From contig JANMDQ010000023.1 in NCBI GenBank assembly GCA_031376385.1, positions 496,001 to 560,000 of the forward strand: a stretch of DNA of 64,000 nt, read 5' to 3'. The position numbers were made by a program, and so were the translations under genes. The notes beneath the pieces are model-generated. The model saw only the letters and a program-made list of their open reading frames with translations, did not search any database and was not told where the DNA came from. Origin of the DNA: Aquisediminimonas sp031376385. Lineage in GTDB: Bacteria > Pseudomonadota > Alphaproteobacteria > Sphingomonadales > Sphingomonadaceae. Shown here one piece after another: positions 35,877-44,280 of this stretch (the stretch's first letter is position 1; the number at the start of each line of letters is the position of its first letter).

Positions 35877-38384
35877 CTAGCTCCTCAGCGCTTCATTGCC
35901 CGGATCATAAGGCGAATCCGCGATGATTGTCGCTCTGTGGCGGACGCCCAGAATCGCAATTTCAAACTCAGCACCAAGAACCGCCAAATCAGGCCGGATC
36001 ATTGCCAGCGCAAGCGACTTGCCGACGCGCCAGCCATATCCGCCCGAAGTTACACGCCCGACAATTTCGTCGCCCTGATAGATGGCCTCGGAACCGCGCG
36101 CATCGGCATCGGTTACGCCGTGCACTTCCATGGTGACCAGCGCGTTAGCGAACCCGTTATCCTTCCACGCGAGCAGCGCATCGCGGCCGTGGAAGCTCTG
36201 CTTCTTCAAACTGACAAACCGGTCCAGCCCACTTTCAAACGCGCTATATTCAACAGACAGTTCACGCGGGATGAGTTTGTAGCTTTTCTCCAGCGCCATC
36301 GATGTCATTGCACGGATACCGAACGGCTTGATGTCAAATTCGGCCCCCGTCTCCATCAGTCTGTCGAAGATATAGTTCTGCATCTCGATGGGGTGATGGA
36401 TCTCCCAACCCAGCTCTCCGATGAAGTTGACCCGCAGCGCATCAACCTGCGCCAGACCAATGCTCATCTTCTTGCCCGTCAGCCAAGGGAAAGCTTCGCT
36501 CGACAAATCAGCATCCGTCAGCTTGGCCAGCACATCGCGCGAACGCGGCCCAGCGAGCACAAGCACACCCATTGCCGTCGTCAACCGTTCGAAACTGACC
36601 GAACCATCCTTTGGCATCGCTTTCTTCAAATAGTCATGATCATGCCGTTCATAGGCACCCGCCGAGACCAGATAATAACGCTGCGGCGCGATTTTATAGA
36701 CCGTGAATTCGCTGCGCACCCCACCCTTGGCTGTCAGCAGATAAGACAGCGTCACTCGCCCAACCTTCTTCGGCACGGCGTTTGTGAGTAATTGATCAAG
36801 CCAGCCTTCCGCGCCCGGCCCGGAAATCTCGCACTTGGCAAAGGCGCTCATATCCTGAAGGCCAACATGCTTTGTAACATGCAGGCATTCATTACCGACA
36901 TGTTCGAAATAGTTTGAGCGGCGGAACGACCATTTCTCGCGGATGGGTTCGCTCGGCATATCGGGGTGGTTGTGGTTCAACAGCACATCGGGCTTGTCGA
37001 GATCGGCCTCACCGAGCGCATAGCCCAGAGGCGCAAACCAGTTGGGTCGCTCCCAACCGAACACACTGCCAAACACCGCGCCCAGTGCCTTCATCCGGTC
37101 ATAGCATGGCGTACGGCGCAGCGCCCGGCCTGCTTCGCGCTCCTCATCAGGATAATGAACAGTAAAGACCTTGGCATAGGCTTCTTCGTTCTTCTCGATC
37201 AGGAAGCCCCGTCCGGCGTAATCGCCAAAGCGGCGCGGGTCGACACCCATCATGTCGATGGTCGGTTCACCATCAACAATCCAATGGGCCAATTGCCAAC
37301 CCGCGCCCCCTGCGGCGGTGACCCCAAAACTATGGCCTTCGTTGAGCCAGAAGTTTTTGAGGCCCCATGCCGGACCCACGATAGGCGACCCGTCGGGAGT
37401 GTAAGCGATTGCGCCGTTATAGACTTTCTTGATCCCCACTTCGCCAAAGGCGGGCACACGGTTCATGGCGGCGAGGATATAAGGCTCTAGCCGGTCGAGC
37501 GCGTCGGGGAACAGTTCATATTCGCTGTTCGCGGCAGGCCCATCGACATAGCAAGCCGGTGCGCCAAGCTCGTAAGGCCCGAGCAGCAAGCCACCCGCTT
37601 CCTCGCGCATGTAATAGCTCGCATCGGATTCGCGCAGCACGCCCATTTCGGGCAGCCCCGCCTTTTTGCGTGCCATGATTGCGGGATGCTGTTCAGTGAC
37701 GATATACTGATGCTCAACTGGGATCACGGGGATATCGAGACCAACCATCGCGCCGGTTTGCCGCGCGAAATTGCCCGAGCAGCTGATGACATGTTCGCAA
37801 GTGATATCGCCCTGATCAGTTGACACCAGCCACTCACCATTTGGGAGCTGCGTGATTGCAGTCACGGTCGTGTTGCGATGAATGGTCGCCCCGCGCAGCC
37901 GCGCTCCCTTCGCCAGCGCCTGAGTCAGATCGGCGGGCTGAATATAGCCGTCGTCGGGATGCTGGATCGCCCCAATCACCCCGTCCATATTGGCGAGCGG
38001 CCAGATGGCCTTGACTTGATCGGGCGTTAGAAAGTTTACATCCACCCCAATCGTCTGCGCGACACCGGCATAATAATGATATTCATCCATCCGGTCCTTG
38101 GTTGTCGCCAGCCGGATATTGGTGACTTGCGAAAAACCGGCGTGCAGCCCCGTTTCTGCCTCAAGTGATGGATAGAGCCCTACCGAATATTGATGCAGCT
38201 TGCCCACCGAGTAGCTGAGATTGAACAATGGCAACAAACCTGCGGCATGCCAAGTGGACCCCGATGTCAGCTCCTTGCGTTCGAGCAAAACGACATCGCT
38301 CCACCCCATTTTGGCAAGGTGATAGAGAGTGCTGACGCCCACCACGCCGCCACCTATAACCACCGCCCTTGCCGCTGTTTTCAT
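35877..38384 (-). CDS. Dimethylglycine/sarcosine dehydrogenase-like flavoprotein with GcvT domain
   Basis: An 835-residue two-domain enzyme. The N-terminal FAD-binding DAO-type domain starts AVVIGGGVVGVSTLYHLAKMG; STWHAAGL supplies His46 at the position of covalent FAD attachment in mammalian DMGDH and sarcosine dehydrogenase. HPDDGYIQPADL and PDGSPIVGPAWGLKNFWLNEG follow. A C-terminal GcvT-like folate-binding domain (about residues 430-835) contains NFIGELGWEIHHP, KSYKLIPRELS and RVTSGGYGWRVGKSLALA. The length and layout match DMGDH, which oxidises dimethylglycine and hands the methylene to tetrahydrofolate. It is the first gene of the demethylation operon, 3 bp before the Rieske gene. Confidence 0.92.
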   Translation of the reverse strand: MKTAARAVVIGGGVVGVSTLYHLAKMGWSDVVLLERKELTSGSTWHAAGLLPLFNLSYSVGKLHQYSVGLYPSLEAETGLHAGFSQVTNIRLATTKDRMDEYHYYAGVAQTIGVDVNFLTPDQVKAIWPLANMDGVIGAIQHPDDGYIQPADLTQALAKGARLRGATIHRNTTVTAITQLPNGEWLVSTDQGDITCEHVISCSGNFARQTGAMVGLDIPVIPVEHQYIVTEQHPAIMARKKAGLPEMGVLRESDASYYMREEAGGLLLGPYELGAPACYVDGPAANSEYELFPDALDRLEPYILAAMNRVPAFGEVGIKKVYNGAIAYTPDGSPIVGPAWGLKNFWLNEGHSFGVTAAGGAGWQLAHWIVDGEPTIDMMGVDPRRFGDYAGRGFLIEKNEEAYAKVFTVHYPDEEREAGRALRRTPCYDRMKALGAVFGSVFGWERPNWFAPLGYALGEADLDKPDVLLNHNHPDMPSEPIREKWSFRRSNYFEHVGNECLHVTKHVGLQDMSAFAKCEISGPGAEGWLDQLLTNAVPKKVGRVTLSYLLTAKGGVRSEFTVYKIAPQRYYLVSAGAYERHDHDYLKKAMPKDGSVSFERLTTAMGVLVLAGPRSRDVLAKLTDADLSSEAFPWLTGKKMSIGLAQVDALRVNFIGELGWEIHHPIEMQNYIFDRLMETGAEFDIKPFGIRAMTSMALEKSYKLIPRELSVEYSAFESGLDRFVSLKKQSFHGRDALLAWKDNGFANALVTMEVHGVTDADARGSEAIYQGDEIVGRVTSGGYGWRVGKSLALAMIRPDLAVLGAEFEIAILGVRHRATIIADSPYDPGNEALRS

Positions 38385-38469
38385 GCCCTCTTACCCAAAC
38401 AAATGACCTTGTCCGTCGCCTGTCACGCAAAGGCAGCAATCCAGCAATCGGATTAACGTCTTTCGTCTT

Positions 38470-38490
38470 CATATTCGATATTCTAATATG
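38470..38490 (-). promoter_or_regulatory. 21-bp inverted repeat upstream of the demethylation operon
   Basis: CATATT and AATATG flank nine bases, forming a 6-6 inverted repeat about 86-106 bp upstream of the DMGDH-like start. The same stretch can be read as three 7-base units beginning CATATTC, GATATTC. AT-rich and well placed, it is a candidate operator. The rest of the 38385-38702 gap shows no gene. Confidence 0.5.
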
Positions 38491-38702
38491 ATCTATAAGG
38501 ATAATTGAGACGCGTTCCGGGAATAGGTGAGGCATTACAACCTTGGCGCGTTGGTTGGAGTGCGCTTTATGCTCAACTTACGAAACCAGCTGAACCCTAA
38601 AATCAAAGGGACAGCTAACCTGAGCTGACTTCTCTTACCAACCCGTGTGGTTGCTAGAACCGCAAAGGCTGTGAGGTAAATTCACCTAAGTCATCGAAAC
38701 CT

Positions 38703-38778
38703 TGGTGAGCCCTGCTGGATTCGAACCAGCGACCTACTGATTAAAAGTCAGTTGCTCTACCGACTGAGCTAAGGGCCC
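38703..38778 (-). tRNA. tRNA-Lys (TTT anticodon)
   Basis: The minus strand folds into a standard cloverleaf: acceptor GGGCCCT paired with AGGGCTC (one G-T pair), D-arm GCTC/GAGC, anticodon loop CTTTTAA giving anticodon TTT, the GGTTCGAATCC T-arm, and an encoded CCA end. It sits 18 bp downstream of folK on the same strand, so it may be co-transcribed. Confidence 0.97.
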
Positions 38779-38796
38779 TCACAACGGTCGCTTCCC

Positions 38797-39282
38797 CTAG
38801 GCAAGGCGCGCGCTGCGGTCAAGGCGTGCTTTGCAGTGCTTTACCCTTAATCCCGTAATCGGATCGCGCCAGTTGGCCGCAATTGCTGTGGCCGGCCGCA
38901 AAACAAAATCCCGCTCGCGAAAGGCGGGGTGGGGGATAGCAAGTTCAGCGGTGCTCCAAATGCCGTCCGACCATAGGATGATATCGAGGTCCAGCACCCG
39001 CGCGCGCCATCGCCTGCCCCCCTGACGGCGACCGAAACTGGCTTCAATTGCTTTTAGATGGTCTAGCACCTCCGGCGGTTCCATCTGAGTCTCAATGATC
39101 GCTGCGGCGTTTGCGTACGTCCGTTTGGAAGGGCCCAGGGGCTTACTTGAGACGATCCTGGACTGCGCAACCAACCTCACACCCAAAACGTCCATAGCCT
39201 GTTTCAGAACGGCCACTGGAATCCCGTAACGGCTATGGCGCTGGTTAGACCCAAGAGCAATGAGGTAACGGTGGTGATGCAC
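38797..39282 (-). CDS. folK: 2-amino-4-hydroxy-6-hydroxymethyldihydropteridine pyrophosphokinase
   Basis: A 161-residue HPPK with LIALGSNQ at the N-terminus, SKPLGPSKRTYANAAAIIET, RRWRARVLDLDIILW (the metal-binding DLDI) and IPHPAFRERDFVLRPA. It transfers pyrophosphate from ATP to the pterin alcohol in folate synthesis. Folate synthesis is relevant to the upstream demethylation operon, which releases one-carbon units to tetrahydrofolate, though adjacency may be coincidence. It is a single-domain protein, not fused to FolP or FolB. Confidence 0.95.
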   Translation of the reverse strand: MHHHRYLIALGSNQRHSRYGIPVAVLKQAMDVLGVRLVAQSRIVSSKPLGPSKRTYANAAAIIETQMEPPEVLDHLKAIEASFGRRQGGRRWRARVLDLDIILWSDGIWSTAELAIPHPAFRERDFVLRPATAIAANWRDPITGLRVKHCKARLDRSARLA

Positions 39283-39307
39283 CTTGTTCCCTTAACCGCT
39301 GACTCCG

Positions 39308-39333
39308 GGCTTCGACAAGCTCAGCCTGAGCGG
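39308..39333. repeat. Sphingomonad-type palindromic repeat, single arm
   Basis: Starts GGCTTCGACAAGCTCAGCCT and ends GAGCGG. It matches the right arm of the hairpin at 61988-62013 with two differences. It lies between divergent folK and the uracil-DNA glycosylase gene. Confidence 0.8.
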
Positions 39334-39347
39334 TTAGGGGTTGGGTT

Positions 39348-40064
39348 GTGAACATAAACAGCCCCCTGCCCAATACCGAACCTCCCCATGACTGCGCGCT
39401 CTGCCCGCGCCTTGTCGAAACGCGCATGGCCTGCCGCGCTGAACAGCCCGACTGGTGGAACGCGCCGGTGCCTGCTTACGGCGATCCAGAGGCGTGGCTG
39501 GCCATCGTAGGCCTCGCGCCGGGCAAACAAGGCGCGAACCGCACTGGGCGGGCGTTTACGGGGGACACTTCAGGCGCGCTGCTTTGGGCAACGCTCGCTA
39601 AATTCGGGCTGGTTGAGGATCAGCCTTTACCCGCTCACCCTGAGCCCTTCGGGGCTGCTCAGGAGAGCCTTGTCGAAGGGTTGTCGCCGGATGAGGCTCT
39701 CAATGACCTTCCAAATATGACGCTCAACGGGACCATCATCTTCAACGCTGTCAAATGCTTGCCACCGGGCAACAAGCCCACGCCAGAGGAAATCCGCACC
39801 TGCCGACCCTATTTGCGTAGCGGCTTCGATGCTCTGCCGAACCTGCGCACCATAATTGCGCTGGGCGAAATTGCCCATCAATCAGCCGTGAAGGCCAATG
39901 GCGAAAAACTACCGAAACGCCGCTTCGCGCACGGGGCAGTGCACCAGTTGCTCAACGGGAGAGTGTTGATCGACAGTTATCATCCGTCTCAACTCAATCA
40001 GAATACGGGGCGGTTAACGGTTGAGATGATGGAGGATGTGTTTGCGTTGGCTAAAGCACAATGA
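39348..40064 (+). CDS. Uracil-DNA glycosylase, family 5 (UdgB-like)
   Basis: A GTG-start protein of 238 residues. CALCPRL (C16, C19) and later VKCLPPGNKPTPEEIRTCRPYL supply four Cys for an Fe-S cluster. VGLAPGKQGANRTGRAFTGDTSG is the family motif 1, and YHPSQLNQNTGRLT is the C-terminal active-site motif. Family-5 enzymes remove uracil and other deaminated bases from DNA and lack the polar water-activating residue of other UDGs. Residues about 95-111 are encoded by an inserted copy of the interspersed repeat, in frame, in a loop region; the flanking conserved blocks remain intact. Confidence 0.88.
   Translation: MNINSPLPNTEPPHDCALCPRLVETRMACRAEQPDWWNAPVPAYGDPEAWLAIVGLAPGKQGANRTGRAFTGDTSGALLWATLAKFGLVEDQPLPAHPEPFGAAQESLVEGLSPDEALNDLPNMTLNGTIIFNAVKCLPPGNKPTPEEIRTCRPYLRSGFDALPNLRTIIALGEIAHQSAVKANGEKLPKRRFAHGAVHQLLNGRVLIDSYHPSQLNQNTGRLTVEMMEDVFALAKAQ
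39631..39680. repeat. Interspersed repeat inside the uracil-DNA glycosylase gene
   Basis: CCGCTCACCCTGAGCCCTTC at the left and GAGAGCCTTGTCGAAGGG at the right form a hairpin of the same family as 61941-62013. It adds about 17 codons without breaking the frame. Confidence 0.75.
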
Positions 40065-40076
40065 CTTTTTATCAAT

Positions 40077-40153
40077 CGTCATTGCGAGCGAAGCGCGGCA
40101 ATCCAGAGCCGGGGGCTGCCTGTCTGGATTGCCGCGCTTCGCTCGCAATGACG
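40077..40153. repeat. 30-bp perfect inverted repeat (CGTCATTGCGAGCG family)
   Basis: Arms 40077-40106 and 40124-40153 are perfectly complementary over 30 bases with a 17-base loop. The arm begins CGTCATTGCGAGCGAAGCGC. This intergenic repeat type is widespread in proteobacteria. Placed 12 bp after the glycosylase stop, it could terminate transcription or stabilise RNA. Confidence 0.9.
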
Positions 40154-40177
40154 ACGAAAAATGGCTAAGGACGTTCG

Positions 40178-40444
40178 ATGAACGAAAATATCCCACCCAG
40201 TTTTTATCCAGTCTTGCTGCTGCAAGACCGTTACGGCGGGGTGTACAGCGGTGGCCAGTGGATCGCCATTCACGAAGCGAACAGGCTAGTTACGCTGGAA
40301 ACACGCGCAGCATGGGTGGTTGTGCATGGACCAAGCGGTAATGATTTCGACGCCGCATCGTTTTGGAGTGAACCGCCGGACTGGATTGCAGTTGGAGCGT
40401 CTCCGGATGAGGCGATTAAGGCATTGCTTGGCAGCCAAACTTAG
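40178..40444 (+). CDS. Small conserved-looking hypothetical protein
   Basis: An 88-residue protein preceded by an AAGGA-like site. The N-terminal FYPVLLLQDRYGGVYSGGQWIAIHEAN resembles a small family often found beside mobile or accessory genes, whose function I do not know. The remainder is hydrophilic with no membrane segment. It sits between the 30-bp inverted repeat and the HEPN gene, and the pair appears to be an insertion between housekeeping genes. The next start is 20 bp downstream, so the two may be one operon. Confidence 0.6.
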   Translation: MNENIPPSFYPVLLLQDRYGGVYSGGQWIAIHEANRLVTLETRAAWVVVHGPSGNDFDAASFWSEPPDWIAVGASPDEAIKALLGSQT

Positions 40445-40464
40445 ACAACTTACAGGGATCAAAC

Positions 40465-41163
40465 ATGACTGAAGCTAAGCAGGTTTTCGAAAATGCTCTT
40501 GTCGATGCGGAAAACTTAATGTGGTTTCATGAGGAGTTTGGTGGCGCAGACCCGGGGAAGCGGGCTGCTTATTTTCAGTCACTTAGTAAGTCGGCAATTA
40601 TCCTTTTGTGCTCTGCTTGGGAATCTTATGTAGAGACAATCATACTGGAGATTGTTGACTTGCAGATTTCTCTCGCAAAGGAGGCGTTACACCTTCCTCT
40701 GAACCTGCAATCTATTTCGACTGTCCACATCAAAGCAATGAAAGATGACCGCGCATGGCTGAAAGTTGCCGGAGAAGGTTGGCGCAAGATTGCGCGAGAA
40801 GCGTGCCTTGCAAATCTAGGTCGTTTGCATTCACCACATACGAAAGCGGTATCTGATCAATTTAACACTATACTTGGTGTCGAAAAAATCTCCGAAGCTT
40901 GGAGCTGGAAAGCTGCAAGGAATATTGGCGGTAGAATTGACAATTTGGTCAAACTAAGAGGCGATTTAGCTCACGCAAAATCCAGCCAAATGTCGGTACA
41001 AAAACTAATTGTCACCCAGAATATAAACTTAATTCGACGGGTTGTTGACTGCACGGACGCGTATTTGGTGGCCGAGGGGTTTTTCACAAATCCTCCACCA
41101 ACCGCCCGTAGAGCTCTGGCCGCCGGTCCCGGAAGAAGCCGAATGCGGCCCGGTGTTTCCTGA
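40465..41163 (+). CDS. HEPN-like protein (RiboL-PSP-HEPN type)
   Basis: A 232-residue helical protein with AGGGAT upstream of its ATG. IILLCSAWESYVETIILEI near residue 50 and NLVKLRGDLAHAKS near 180 fit HEPN-type ribonuclease proteins; RGDLAH is an R-x4-H motif. Such proteins occur as toxin or defence components. The last roughly 27 residues (NPPPTARRALAAGPG onward) are encoded antisense to the end of aguB and look like readthrough into sequence not evolved as this gene, suggesting that the native stop was lost. AT-richer base use than the surroundings supports transfer. Confidence 0.65.
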   Translation: MTEAKQVFENALVDAENLMWFHEEFGGADPGKRAAYFQSLSKSAIILLCSAWESYVETIILEIVDLQISLAKEALHLPLNLQSISTVHIKAMKDDRAWLKVAGEGWRKIAREACLANLGRLHSPHTKAVSDQFNTILGVEKISEAWSWKAARNIGGRIDNLVKLRGDLAHAKSSQMSVQKLIVTQNINLIRRVVDCTDAYLVAEGFFTNPPPTARRALAAGPGRSRMRPGVS

Positions 41164-41932
41164 TCACATCCAAATCGAACTCCACGACCAGCACGCCGCT
41201 TTCCTCCGCGCCATATTCCACTAGCATATCGCCGCGTTCATTCGTGATGAAGCTATGGCCGTAAAAGGTCATGGCCCCCTCCGCGCCGATGCGGTTGCTC
41301 GCGATCACAGGCACAACGTTCGAGACCGCATGACCGACCATCGCGCGTCGCCACAGCCGTGACGTGTCCAGTTCCTCCGCCGCCGGTTCATCGCCGATAG
41401 CAGTGGGAAACATCAGCACATCCGCCCCCATCAGCATCATCGCGCGGGCAGTCTCAGGATACCATTGATCCCAGCATATACCCACGCCGATGCGGCCATA
41501 TTTGGTGTCCCACACTTTGAAACCCGTGTTGCCGGGGCGGAAATAAAATTTCTCGGTATAGCCGGGGCCGTCTGGGATATGGCTTTTGCGGTAGATGCCC
41601 ATCACTGCGCCCGCATCATCAATCATGGCGAGGCTGTTGTAATAATGCTGCCCATCACGTTCGAAGAAGCTGCACGGGATATAGATTTGCAATTCCGCAG
41701 CAAGGGCCTGCATCGCGAGCACGCTAGGATGCTCCCCCACAGGCTTGGCGCTCGCGAAATAGCGCTCATGCTGTTCCTGACAGAAATAGGGGCCTTCAAA
41801 TAATTCAGGTGGCAGGATGATGCGCGCGCCGTGCTGCGCAGCCTCGCGCACTTGCGCTTCGACAGCGGCGATATTGGCCTCTAGCGGACCCGGCAAAGCA
41901 AGTTGAAGAGCAGCTACTTTCATCTTTGTCAT
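41084..41932 (-). CDS. aguB: N-carbamoylputrescine amidase
   Basis: A 282-residue carbon-nitrogen hydrolase with the Glu-Lys-Cys triad: E43 in PPELFEGPYF, K116 in YRKSHIPDGPGY and C153 in GICWDQWYPE. RRAMVGHAVSNVVPVIASNRIG and FYGHSFITNERGD match AguB rather than generic nitrilases. It hydrolyses N-carbamoylputrescine to putrescine, CO2 and ammonia, the last step of the agmatine route. aguA is not adjacent. The start may instead be the ATG three codons in. It follows ubiB by 17 bp on the same strand. Its 3' end overlaps the HEPN gene by 80 bp. Confidence 0.92.
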   Translation of the reverse strand: MTKMKVAALQLALPGPLEANIAAVEAQVREAAQHGARIILPPELFEGPYFCQEQHERYFASAKPVGEHPSVLAMQALAAELQIYIPCSFFERDGQHYYNSLAMIDDAGAVMGIYRKSHIPDGPGYTEKFYFRPGNTGFKVWDTKYGRIGVGICWDQWYPETARAMMLMGADVLMFPTAIGDEPAAEELDTSRLWRRAMVGHAVSNVVPVIASNRIGAEGAMTFYGHSFITNERGDMLVEYGAEESGVLVVEFDLDVIRKHRAAFGFFRDRRPELYGRLVEDL

Positions 41933-41949
41933 CTCGGCTCCTTACAGGA

Positions 41950-43494
41950 TTAGGCCCACCACTGCACAGCCGTTGCGATTGCGGCCCCCGCCACTGCTGC
42001 AAAGATCAGTTTCAATCCGCCGCCTGTGCGGTCGCCCTTGTCCCACATCAGTTTGATCGGCGGCAATGGCGGTGCTTCTGGGGCAGCGCCCTTTTTGGGA
42101 ATTTGCTGATCCAGCCGCCGGATGAGGTCTGGGATGAGCGCGAGCGTATCAGCCTGTTTCTTGATGCCATCCGCGATCAGAGCCTCTGGCCCCAATTCGC
42201 CTCTGATCCAGTCACGCACATAGGGCGCCGCGACATCCCACATGTTGATCGATGGGTTCAGAGACGTCGCAATCCCTTCCACCATCACCATGGTTTTTTG
42301 AAGGAGCAGCAGGTGCGGCTGCGTTTGCATGTCGAAATCACGCGTGATCGCGAATAGGCTGTCGAGCATCTGGCCAATCGAAAGCTCAGACACTGACTTG
42401 CCCCGGGTTGGCTCCCCCACCGCGCGCAGAGCCGTCGCGAATTCATCGACATTATGATAGCTTGGCACATACTGCGCCTCAAAATGGATCTGCGCGACGC
42501 GTTTGTAATTGCCAGTGGTCAGGCCGTAGAGAATCTCCGCCAGCCAGAAACGCGCTTGTTTGTTGATGCGGCCCATGATGCCAAAATCAATCGCCACAAT
42601 CGTGCCGTCTGCGCGAACGAACAAATTGCCCTGATGCATGTCCGCGTGAAAGAAACCTTCCGCAATCGCTTGATGCAGGAAGGTCAAAACGAGCCGCTCG
42701 GCGAGTTTTGGCAGATCGTGCCCAGCGTCGCGCAGCGCATCCAGATTGGAAATCTTGATGCCGTCAATCCATTCCAGCGTCATGACCCGGCCTGACGTGC
42801 GGTCCCAATCAATCGACGGAATATCATAGCCGGGCACGGAGGCCGTCGCTTCCTTCAGTTCAGATGCACTGGCCGCTTCACGCCGCAAATCCAGTTCGCG
42901 CAGGGTCCAGCGTTTGAGGTTGGCAATGACCAATTGCGGGCGCAGACGCGCAGCCTCTCCGCCCAAAGCTTCCAAATGCGCGGCGGCCCATTCGTAGGTT
43001 TCAATATCGCGGGCAAATTGTTCACGGATGCCGGGGCGAAGGACTTTCACCGCCACGTCCTTGCCGTCCGTCGTCCGGGCCTTGTGCACTTGCGCGATGG
43101 ATGCCGCACCCACGGGAACAGGATCAATATAATCAAACAACTCTGCCGCGGGACGGTTCAGGCTGAGATCAATTTCAGCATAGATTTTCTCAAACGGGGC
43201 TGCCGGCAGCTGATCCTGCAGCATCAGTAAGTTGAGCGCCGCTTCGCCGCCAATCACATCGGGCCGAGTGGCCAGCGTCTGCCCCAGTTTGATTGCGGCC
43301 GGGCCAATCTCCCGGAAAGCTCCGGCATAATCGGGTTCCTTGGGCATGAACAGGCCAAAGCGTGCCACGCGGCACAGGCGCCGCACAGGCAATGGCAAGT
43401 TGCGGTTCGTTTCCAAAGCCGTGAGCGCGCCGTGCCGAGCCAGCGTGCGTCCCCAACGAAGCAGCCGCCATAAATGGGTGGTGTTGGAGGTCAA
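41950..43494 (-). CDS. ubiB: Ubiquinone biosynthesis kinase-like protein UbiB
   Basis: A 514-residue ADCK/UbiB family protein. The KxGQ motif is in AAIKLGQTLATRPDVIG, the Ala-rich nucleotide loop appears as VGAASIAQVHKA, the lysine as GKDVAVKVLRPG, and the catalytic region as FFHADMHQGNLFV and VAIDFGIMG. A C-terminal membrane segment (GGGLKLIFAAVAGAAIATAV) anchors it. UbiB is an atypical ATPase needed for ubiquinone synthesis. The start overlaps the ubiE stop (ATGA), so the two are coupled. Confidence 0.95.
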   Translation of the reverse strand: MTSNTTHLWRLLRWGRTLARHGALTALETNRNLPLPVRRLCRVARFGLFMPKEPDYAGAFREIGPAAIKLGQTLATRPDVIGGEAALNLLMLQDQLPAAPFEKIYAEIDLSLNRPAAELFDYIDPVPVGAASIAQVHKARTTDGKDVAVKVLRPGIREQFARDIETYEWAAAHLEALGGEAARLRPQLVIANLKRWTLRELDLRREAASASELKEATASVPGYDIPSIDWDRTSGRVMTLEWIDGIKISNLDALRDAGHDLPKLAERLVLTFLHQAIAEGFFHADMHQGNLFVRADGTIVAIDFGIMGRINKQARFWLAEILYGLTTGNYKRVAQIHFEAQYVPSYHNVDEFATALRAVGEPTRGKSVSELSIGQMLDSLFAITRDFDMQTQPHLLLLQKTMVMVEGIATSLNPSINMWDVAAPYVRDWIRGELGPEALIADGIKKQADTLALIPDLIRRLDQQIPKKGAAPEAPPLPPIKLMWDKGDRTGGGLKLIFAAVAGAAIATAVQWWA

Positions 43495-44234
43495 ATTTTC
43501 CAGCCGCTATGGATTGCCACAAGTCCGCCGAGCAGCGGTTCCACTTTGGCCTGCACGAAACCAGCCGCGCCGACCATGCGTTCAAAAGACGGCATGTCAG
43601 GAAAACGGCGAATCGATTCAATCAAATAGCGATAGCTATCCTCATCCTTGGCAACGATCTGACCAATTTTGGGGACGATCTTATGGCTATAGGCATCGTA
43701 GATTTCAGCAAAGCCGGGCCAAAGCGTAGTCGAGAATTCCAGACAATAGAACCGCCCGCCGCGTTTGAGAACACGGTGGGCCTCCGCCAAGGCCTTGTCG
43801 ATATGGGTGACATTCCGGATGCCGAACGCAATTGTATAAGCATCAAAGCTGCGATCATCGAAGGTCAGAACTTCTGCGTTCTGTTCCGACCAAGTCAGCC
43901 CGCCGCCTTCCTGCGACGTGGCGCGCTTCATCGCCCGTTCCATACCTACCAGCAGCATATCTGTGTTGATATCAGCGACAGTGATCATTGCCCCGCTGGG
44001 CTGCATCCGGAACGCAATGTCTCCCGTGCCGCCAGCCATATCGAGGATCATTTCACCTTCGCGCGGTTTCACGCGCCGCACGAAGCGATCTTTCCACAGC
44101 CGGTGCATGCCCACTGACATCGCATCGTTCATCCGGTCATAACTGCGCGCGACATTTGAAAAGACATCGCCAACGCGACCGACTTTTTCATCCGCTGGGA
44201 TATCTTCATATCCAAAGGAAGCTGTTTCGTTCAT
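43491..44234 (-). CDS. ubiE: Ubiquinone/menaquinone C-methyltransferase UbiE
   Basis: A 247-residue SAM-dependent methyltransferase starting with ASFGYEDIPADEKVGRVGDVFSNVARSYDRMND, the UbiE signature. LDMAGGTGDIAF is the SAM loop and FGIRNVTHIDKALAEAHRVLKRGG the second signature. It performs the C-methylation of the ubiquinone ring. It is first in a ubiE-ubiB(-aguB) operon and divergent from mutM with 46 bp between starts. Confidence 0.97.
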   Translation of the reverse strand: MNETASFGYEDIPADEKVGRVGDVFSNVARSYDRMNDAMSVGMHRLWKDRFVRRVKPREGEMILDMAGGTGDIAFRMQPSGAMITVADINTDMLLVGMERAMKRATSQEGGGLTWSEQNAEVLTFDDRSFDAYTIAFGIRNVTHIDKALAEAHRVLKRGGRFYCLEFSTTLWPGFAEIYDAYSHKIVPKIGQIVAKDEDSYRYLIESIRRFPDMPSFERMVGAAGFVQAKVEPLLGGLVAIHSGWKI

Positions 44235-44280
44235 GCCGCCGCTCTAGCCAAGTGGTTGCCCGCCCGCTAGCGGATTCAAC

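Noticed and set aside
35937..36791. A 284-codon plus-strand frame opposite the DMGDH-like gene
   Set aside because: Basic, motif-free product; the opposite strand encodes a conserved GcvT-like domain.
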